Shown here: piece after piece, positions 41,752 through 45,614 of the stretch
Layout: each line of letters begins with the position of its first letter
Numbering within the stretch: position 1 is the stretch's first letter
From: an uncultured Collinsella sp.
Lineage (GTDB): Bacteria; Actinomycetota; Coriobacteriia; Coriobacteriales; Coriobacteriaceae
DNA: 45,614 nt
Reading direction: 5' to 3'
Assembly: GCA_905197665.1 (NCBI GenBank)
Contig: CAJJZP010000019.1
Span: 1-45,614 of the forward strand
Translations under genes and position numbers: made by a program
Notes under the pieces: generated by a model
What the model was told of the DNA's origin: nothing
The model's input: only the letters and a program-made list of their open reading frames with translations
Databases searched by the model: none

Positions 41752-41777
41752 GAGGCCGGAGCTTTGGCTCCGGCCTC
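41752..41777. repeat. Perfect 11-bp GC hairpin
   Basis: GAGGCCGGAGC and GCTCCGGCCTC pair around TTTG. A C-rich stretch follows, so it is not a canonical terminator. It is the first of two small hairpins between the two long palindromes. Confidence 0.75.
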
Positions 41778-41787
41778 CCCATATAAG

Positions 41788-41806
41788 GGCTCGGCAAAGC
41801 CGAGCC
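41788..41806. repeat. Perfect 8-bp GC hairpin
   Basis: GGCTCGGC and GCCGAGCC pair around AAA, 10 nt after the preceding hairpin. The two together look like a doublet of repeat units. Confidence 0.7.
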
Positions 41807-41866
41807 ACCAAATTTGCATCAGCCCCAGAACATATTTGAGAACTGTGCCTGAAGGACGTATTTGCA

Positions 41867-41991
41867 GGCCCCGAATCGGTGTTGCCTCCCGGCGCATTCC
41901 GCAGGGGGAGCGATATTTTGCAGCACGAAGTGCGTAGCAAAATATCGCCCATGCCCGAGGACGCGCCGGAAGGCAACACCGATTCGGGGTC
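41867..41991. repeat. About 125-nt palindromic element upstream of tRNA-Leu
   Basis: The arms 41869-41895 and 41963-41989 are inverted with one mismatch in 27, extended by two more pairs at the outside. Inside, GCGATATTTTGC (41910-41921) pairs with GCAAAATATCGC (41937-41948) around a GCAC-GAA-GTGC tip. Weaker similarity continues outward on both sides to CGTAT. It is similar in size and organisation to the 41554-41685 element but has a different sequence. Confidence 0.82.
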
Positions 41992-42029
41992 GGACATACG
42001 GATCTACCTGCGCATTTACAAATTCGTAA

Positions 42030-42078
42030 ACTTTTTTCAAAAAAGTGCTTGCACAGTTCTCGAATCATAGGTTATTAT
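42030..42078 (+). promoter_or_regulatory. tRNA-Leu promoter with A/T-tract palindrome
   Basis: ACTTTTTTCAAAAAAGT (42030-42046) directly precedes -35 TTGCAC (42049-42054). After an 18-nt spacer the -10 is TATTAT (42073-42078). The upstream tract has the form of an UP element. The same arrangement precedes tRNA-Gly at 45500. Confidence 0.65.
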
Positions 42079-42135
42079 TTTCCTCGTTGAACGCGCGGGT
42101 CCAACATAACGAACTGCGAATCAACAACATAGCAT

Positions 42136-42225
42136 GTCGGAGTGGCGGAATTGGCAGACGCGCTAGCTTGAGGTGCTAGTGACCGCTTTTTGGTCATGCG
42201 GGTTCAAGTCCCGCCTCCGACACCA
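42136..42225 (+). tRNA. tRNA-Leu (anticodon GAG)
   Basis: A class II tRNA with a 7-bp acceptor stem (GTCGGAG 42136-42142, CTCCGAC 42215-42221), anticodon stem CTAGC/GCTAG, anticodon GAG at 42170-42172, a long variable arm (TGACC...GGTCA) and a T arm with GTTCAAGTC. CCA is encoded (42223-42225). It decodes CUC and CUU leucine codons. A terminator follows 11 nt later. Confidence 0.96.
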
Positions 42226-42235
42226 TCGCATTTAG

Positions 42236-42257
42236 AAGCCTCTTCGGAGGCTTTTTT
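42236..42257 (+). terminator. Intrinsic terminator after tRNA-Leu
   Basis: AAGCCTC (42236-42242) and GAGGCTT (42247-42253) pair around a TTCG tetraloop, and the T run extends to 42257. Confidence 0.92.
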
Positions 42258-42283
42258 GTTACCGATAGACGGTGGGGTTCACG

Positions 42284-44629
42284 ATGGAAACGCTTGAGCG
42301 CAATGAGTGGGCTGACGTTGCCCAATTGGTCGAGATTACGAGCGATGCTGTCATTATCTGCGAGCTCGACGGAACCATTTTGCATGTAAATAATCGCTTG
42401 CTCGACTTGATGTGCGAGAAACGTTCCGATGTGATTAACGGAGACGTCAAGGACCTCTTGTACTCGTCAGCATTTGAACGCGCGACAGAACATCGTCTTC
42501 CTTTTGGGACCAATGGAACAAAGAGCGAGTTGATGCTTAAGCTCAGTGACGGCTCCTTTATTCCCGTCTTAGTTCGCGCCGGCTCGGTAACGCCTCCGCG
42601 CATCTTTGGGCGCCGTGCCCCGCGCATATTGGTGGCGCTCCATAGCATCGAAGAACAGTATTCGCACGACCGTCAGCTCAAGCGAGCGCTTTCTGAGCTC
42701 AGGGTGGCGAATAAACGCCTCTCGGGCACGTTGTCGGTCATTATGAGCACGGTGGGCTCCGATGAGCTGCCTAGTTTGTTGGATACCGTTTTAAACCAGC
42801 TTGTAGGAACCCTCGATGCCTCGGGTGCTGCCATCTATTTTTCTGAGAGCGGCGGTTTTAAGCTTCGCGGTGTTTCTAAGGAGCTGCATGACAGCTACCT
42901 GCCCGAGTTTATGCCGTATGGCGCGGGTATCCCGACGTATGTGCTCCGCGAGTCGCGTGCCTGCCGCTTGTCGATTCAGCAGGACCTTGAGGGCGATAGG
43001 ATCGCTTCGGGTATGTTCATGGATCTGGACAATCGTTCTAAGCACCTGCTGCGTATGCAAGATATGCCTCCATATCGCAGCGAGATTTGTCTTCCCGTGT
43101 TTTATGGTACTCAGGTGCTCGGTGTATTGGAGGTCGGTTGGAAACGTCCACAGGCGCCGCTTGCCTATGACCTTAACGTGCTCGAGGTCATCTGCGATTA
43201 CCTGTCTATTCAGATGGTCGGCATGGCGTCGAGCTTACGTTCGCGCCGCACGGCAGAACTTGGTCGTTCGCTCAACGTGCTGCGCGATGAGCTTTTTACC
43301 TATCTTGATGATCCCGTCGTCGCTCGACGCGCGGTATCGTCGGAAATTTGCGCCGTGCTCAACTGTCATTTTTGCCCCGTGGAGTATGATGCGGGCCTCG
43401 AAACCTATGTCATCGATTTTGAGGGCGGCAGTCGCGTAGCGTTGCCGGGCGATCCGGAGTCGCTCTTCTTTTCTGTCACGACGCCGGCAGCGCGCCTGGG
43501 ATCAGCTTCCGATGGGTTCGAGACGTCGGTGCTGGGCGGGACGAGCGCTGACGATCTCAAGCACGTGCGCCTAACGCGCGTGGATGAATCCACGCCTATG
43601 GGTGCATGGCTGAGAGCCCACGGCCTGCCGTGTCAGGGACTGTATGTCGACTCCGGTATCGAGGCGGGGCGCTATCGCTCGGAGGCGGATGACAAGCGAA
43701 ACAACGATGCGATCGTTCACGCTGATGTCGCAAAGGGGCCGACAACGCGCGCCTTGCTGCTCCGTGATGGCAGCCAGGAACCAATCGACGACCTTGAATA
43801 TGACTACATGGTGCATTTGGCTCACGATTTTGAGCTGATCTATGAGGGTGAGTCTCAAAAGCGCGAGGAGCGTCATATCGCTCAGACGCTTCAGATCGGC
43901 ATGAGAAATTCGCTTGGTGACGTTCCGGGAATCGCCGCCGATTCGGTGTACCTATCGGCAACGAATTCGGCGCTGGTCGGCGGTGACTTCTATACGCTTG
44001 TTCGTCTTCCCGATGATTGCGCCGTTATGATTTTGGGAGATGTGTCCGGCAAGGGAATCGAGGCGGCGTCGATGTCGGCGCTCGTCAAGACGGCGCTGAC
44101 GGCCTATGCCTGGGAGGGTGCGGGGCCTGCCCGCATGGCTCGCTCGCTCAATAGCATGCTCATGGGCTTTTCGAGAGTCGAGACGTTTGTGACGGCGTTT
44201 ATCGCCAAGATCGATCTTAGGGCGGGTCGCGCTACCTATTGCTCTGCGGGACATCCTCCCACTATGGTCATTCGGCCGTCGTCGACGCCGCTTGGTGGCG
44301 GCGAGACCTGCGGGGGAGAAGTGGAGCTCCTTGGGTGTCAATCGGGCGTGATCGGTGCCTTTGAGAGTATGGTGTACGAGACGGGCGTCTTTACGTTCGC
44401 TCCTGGTGACATGCTCTTTATGTATACCGACGGAACGATCGAAGCGCGCGATCGCTCTGGTGCTTTCTTTGGCGAGCAACGCCTTCGCGATCTTTTGCTC
44501 TCTGTTTCGGGTGAGGGCGTATCGGGCATTTGCGGCAAGGTCCTGGGCGAGCTTGACCGATTTACCGAATCGGCGCTGGACGATGACATTGCATTGGTGT
44601 CCCTTGAGTTTTTACGGGGTCGTTCATAG
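42284..44629 (+). CDS. PAS-GAF-PP2C (SpoIIE/RsbU-type) serine phosphatase
   Basis: A 781-aa cytosolic regulator with no membrane segments. A PAS-like domain (about 10-115, DAVIICELDGTILHVNNRLLDLM), a helical linker and a GAF-like domain (about 150-320) are followed by a long middle region with a possible second degenerate sensor domain. The C-terminal PP2C-type phosphatase (about 540-781) shows VGGDFYTL (metal Asp568), LGDVSGKGIEAASMSA, YCSAGHPP, YTDGTIEARD and LDDDIALV. Such phosphatases dephosphorylate STAS anti-anti-sigma factors; the STAS protein encoded 78 nt downstream is the obvious substrate. ATG 42284 is preferred over GTG 42272 because GGTGGGG lies 6 nt upstream. The signal sensed is unknown. 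Confidence 0.88.
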   Translation: METLERNEWADVAQLVEITSDAVIICELDGTILHVNNRLLDLMCEKRSDVINGDVKDLLYSSAFERATEHRLPFGTNGTKSELMLKLSDGSFIPVLVRAGSVTPPRIFGRRAPRILVALHSIEEQYSHDRQLKRALSELRVANKRLSGTLSVIMSTVGSDELPSLLDTVLNQLVGTLDASGAAIYFSESGGFKLRGVSKELHDSYLPEFMPYGAGIPTYVLRESRACRLSIQQDLEGDRIASGMFMDLDNRSKHLLRMQDMPPYRSEICLPVFYGTQVLGVLEVGWKRPQAPLAYDLNVLEVICDYLSIQMVGMASSLRSRRTAELGRSLNVLRDELFTYLDDPVVARRAVSSEICAVLNCHFCPVEYDAGLETYVIDFEGGSRVALPGDPESLFFSVTTPAARLGSASDGFETSVLGGTSADDLKHVRLTRVDESTPMGAWLRAHGLPCQGLYVDSGIEAGRYRSEADDKRNNDAIVHADVAKGPTTRALLLRDGSQEPIDDLEYDYMVHLAHDFELIYEGESQKREERHIAQTLQIGMRNSLGDVPGIAADSVYLSATNSALVGGDFYTLVRLPDDCAVMILGDVSGKGIEAASMSALVKTALTAYAWEGAGPARMARSLNSMLMGFSRVETFVTAFIAKIDLRAGRATYCSAGHPPTMVIRPSSTPLGGGETCGGEVELLGCQSGVIGAFESMVYETGVFTFAPGDMLFMYTDGTIEARDRSGAFFGEQRLRDLLLSVSGEGVSGICGKVLGELDRFTESALDDDIALVSLEFLRGRS

Positions 44630-44707
44630 ACGACGCTGGGCGGGCTGAATCCGTACGGTTGGGGAAACGAATGCATCGAGTGGGCTTTTTTGGGGAACCA
44701 TGGTCGT

Positions 44708-45454
44708 ATGAATGAGTGGAATGACATAGCGGTTTTGACGCCACCAGGCGATATCGACATCGCCACGGTGCCTGCGTTGCGTCGGCGGTTGGATGCTTTG
44801 ATTGGCCGCGGCGTGCGTCGTGTCGTCATCAACTGTCAGGCTGTTAGCTTTATCGATTCGACGGGCTTGGCATTCCTGCTTACGCGCGCTCGTGAGCTCA
44901 TGAGGCGAGAAGGCTTGCTTTCGCTCGTCAATGCATCAGGTGAAGTTGTTCGCTTTTTGGAGATTGCTCGTCTTGTCGATATCCTTCATGTCGCGGGGCC
45001 GGCACGGGAGTCTATTCCCGCTATTCCGGTGGGGGAGCTGCCTCGCTGGAGTAAGAGCGTCGAGGTCCGTCAGGGTATCGAGAATCTTCCGTACTACCGA
45101 CATCGCATCGCCGAACTCCTTGAATCGCTTCCGTTGCGTCGTGACGAGCGCTACGATGTCGCATTGGCGTCGGGGGAGGCGCTGGGTAATGCCTATGACC
45201 ATGCGGGCGGTATCGGGTGCGTCCTGACGGTTCAGGCCTATGGCGATCGCGTTGTGGTTGAGGTGCTTGATCGAGGTGCCGGCTATTCTATCGATGAAAC
45301 GAGCGAGCCGGTTGCATCTGAGGAGCGCGGCCGTGGTATCAAGCTTATGCGTATGCTCGTCGATAACGTGGAGGTTGCTCGTCGTACGGACGGCGCCGGC
45401 ACGCGCGTGCAGATGGTGAAGCTGTTTAGCGGAGCGCTGGAATCGTGTGCCTAG
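44708..45454 (+). CDS. Fused STAS (anti-anti-sigma) and HATPase (RsbW/SpoIIAB-like) protein
   Basis: A 248-aa fusion. Residues about 5-100 are a STAS domain with the phosphorylation site FIDSTGLAFLL (Ser51). Residues about 120-245 are an anti-sigma-type kinase domain with N-box EALGNAYDHA (Glu157, Asn161), DRGAG (Asp188) and GRGIKLM (208-214). In known partner-switching systems these are separate proteins; here substrate and kinase are one chain, so cis control is implied. The upstream PP2C phosphatase should reverse phosphorylation of Ser51. No sigma factor gene lies in the window. ATG 44708 follows GGGGAA by 10 nt; TTG 44690 is an alternative. Confidence 0.86.
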   Translation: MNEWNDIAVLTPPGDIDIATVPALRRRLDALIGRGVRRVVINCQAVSFIDSTGLAFLLTRARELMRREGLLSLVNASGEVVRFLEIARLVDILHVAGPARESIPAIPVGELPRWSKSVEVRQGIENLPYYRHRIAELLESLPLRRDERYDVALASGEALGNAYDHAGGIGCVLTVQAYGDRVVVEVLDRGAGYSIDETSEPVASEERGRGIKLMRMLVDNVEVARRTDGAGTRVQMVKLFSGALESCA

Positions 45455-45499
45455 CCAATCGCTTTAGCGCGTTTAGCTACTAAGAACATGCGGCAGACA

Positions 45500-45547
45500 A
45501 GTTTTTTGAAAAAAGTACTTGCGTCTTTTGGACAACTCGCGTAAATT
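45500..45547 (+). promoter_or_regulatory. tRNA-Gly promoter with A/T-tract palindrome
   Basis: AGTTTTTTGAAAAAAGT (45500-45516) is followed by ACTTGCGT, giving -35 TTGCGT (45519-45524), a 17-nt spacer and -10 TAAATT (45542-45547). The design matches the tRNA-Leu promoter at 42030. Confidence 0.65.
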
Positions 45548-45559
45548 AATAACCCGCAA

Positions 45560-45614
45560 GCGGACATGGCTCAGTTGGTAGAGCACAACCTTGCCAAGGT
45601 TGGGGTCGCGGGTT
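45560..45614 (+). tRNA. tRNA-Gly (anticodon GCC), cut by the window end
   Basis: The 5' acceptor strand GCGGACA, the D arm (GCTCAGTTGGTAGAGC), the anticodon stem CAACC/GGTTG with loop TTGCCAA (GCC at 45593-45595) and the start of the T arm are present. The 3' end lies outside the window. It decodes GGC and GGU. Confidence 0.9.

Larger units (their letters stand above)
41538..42135. other. 598-bp gene-free region between oppF and tRNA-Leu
   Basis: I see no credible gene; the short open frames here are by-products of the palindromes. The region holds four inverted repeats: the 132-nt element (41554-41685), GC hairpins at 41752-41777 and 41788-41806, and a second long element (41867-41991). An 11-nt inverted copy of part of the tRNA promoter spacer and the tRNA-Leu promoter itself are also present. 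Confidence 0.8.

Noticed and set aside
41605..42068. Short open frames on both strands in the palindromic region before tRNA-Leu
   Set aside because: They arise from the inverted repeats themselves, are mutually overlapping, and have no ribosome binding site or domain.
41538..42135. Possible CRISPR array or insertion sequence in the repeat-rich gap
   Set aside because: The repeats are inverted, not direct, with no regular spacers, and no transposase coding potential is visible. MITE- or REP-like elements fit better.

Overview
The window is a bacterial chromosome segment, most likely from the actinobacterial class Coriobacteriia and probably a Collinsella-like gut species. The grounds are GC-rich coding sequence with many GTG starts, the uvrC / rapZ / whiA / gap / pgk / tpiA / secG neighbourhood typical of Actinobacteria, twin-arginine lipoprotein signals, and the mix of peptide and sialic-acid transport genes. 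The species call is inference; no rRNA is present.

Layout. At 1-3.8 kb a strong terminator closes an upstream gene, followed by coaE, a small membrane-anchored lytic transglycosylase and uvrB. At 3.8-9.9 kb on the minus strand lie an LTA-synthase-like sulfatase, an Mrp/ApbC ATPase and two FAD-dependent oxidoreductases. At 10-17.3 kb come uvrA (with a LexA/SOS-like box upstream), a YbaK-type deacylase, murJ and uvrC, so all three uvrABC genes fall within 16 kb.

At 17.6-28.1 kb is a sialic-acid-type cluster. It encodes a peptide/opine/nickel-class ABC importer (Tat-type lipoprotein, permease, fused permease-ATPase, ATPase), an acetyl esterase and a nucleophile-less paralogue of it, a NanA-like aldolase, a ROK kinase and NanE. 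The cluster lies between uvrC and rapZ, which are usually close neighbours in Actinobacteria. At 28.1-35.3 kb follow rapZ, whiA (with no yvcK between them), gap, pgk, tpiA, gpmI and secG. At 35.6-41.5 kb is a complete oppABCDF importer.

At 41.5-42.1 kb an intergenic stretch is full of nested palindromes (132-nt and about 125-nt elements plus two hairpins). After it come tRNA-Leu(GAG), a PAS-GAF-PP2C (SpoIIE/RsbU-type) phosphatase and a fused STAS + HATPase protein, which together form a sigma-factor partner-switching pair, and then the 5' part of tRNA-Gly(GCC).

How the genes work together. The nan cluster would import sialic acid, remove O-acetyl groups and convert it to N-acetylglucosamine 6-phosphate. 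NagA/NagB, which would feed this into glycolysis, are not in the window. The central glycolytic genes sit next door. Intrinsic terminators placed inside gene runs (before rapZ, between gap and pgk) and stable hairpins after both solute-binding-protein genes suggest extensive 3'-end and read-through control of expression.
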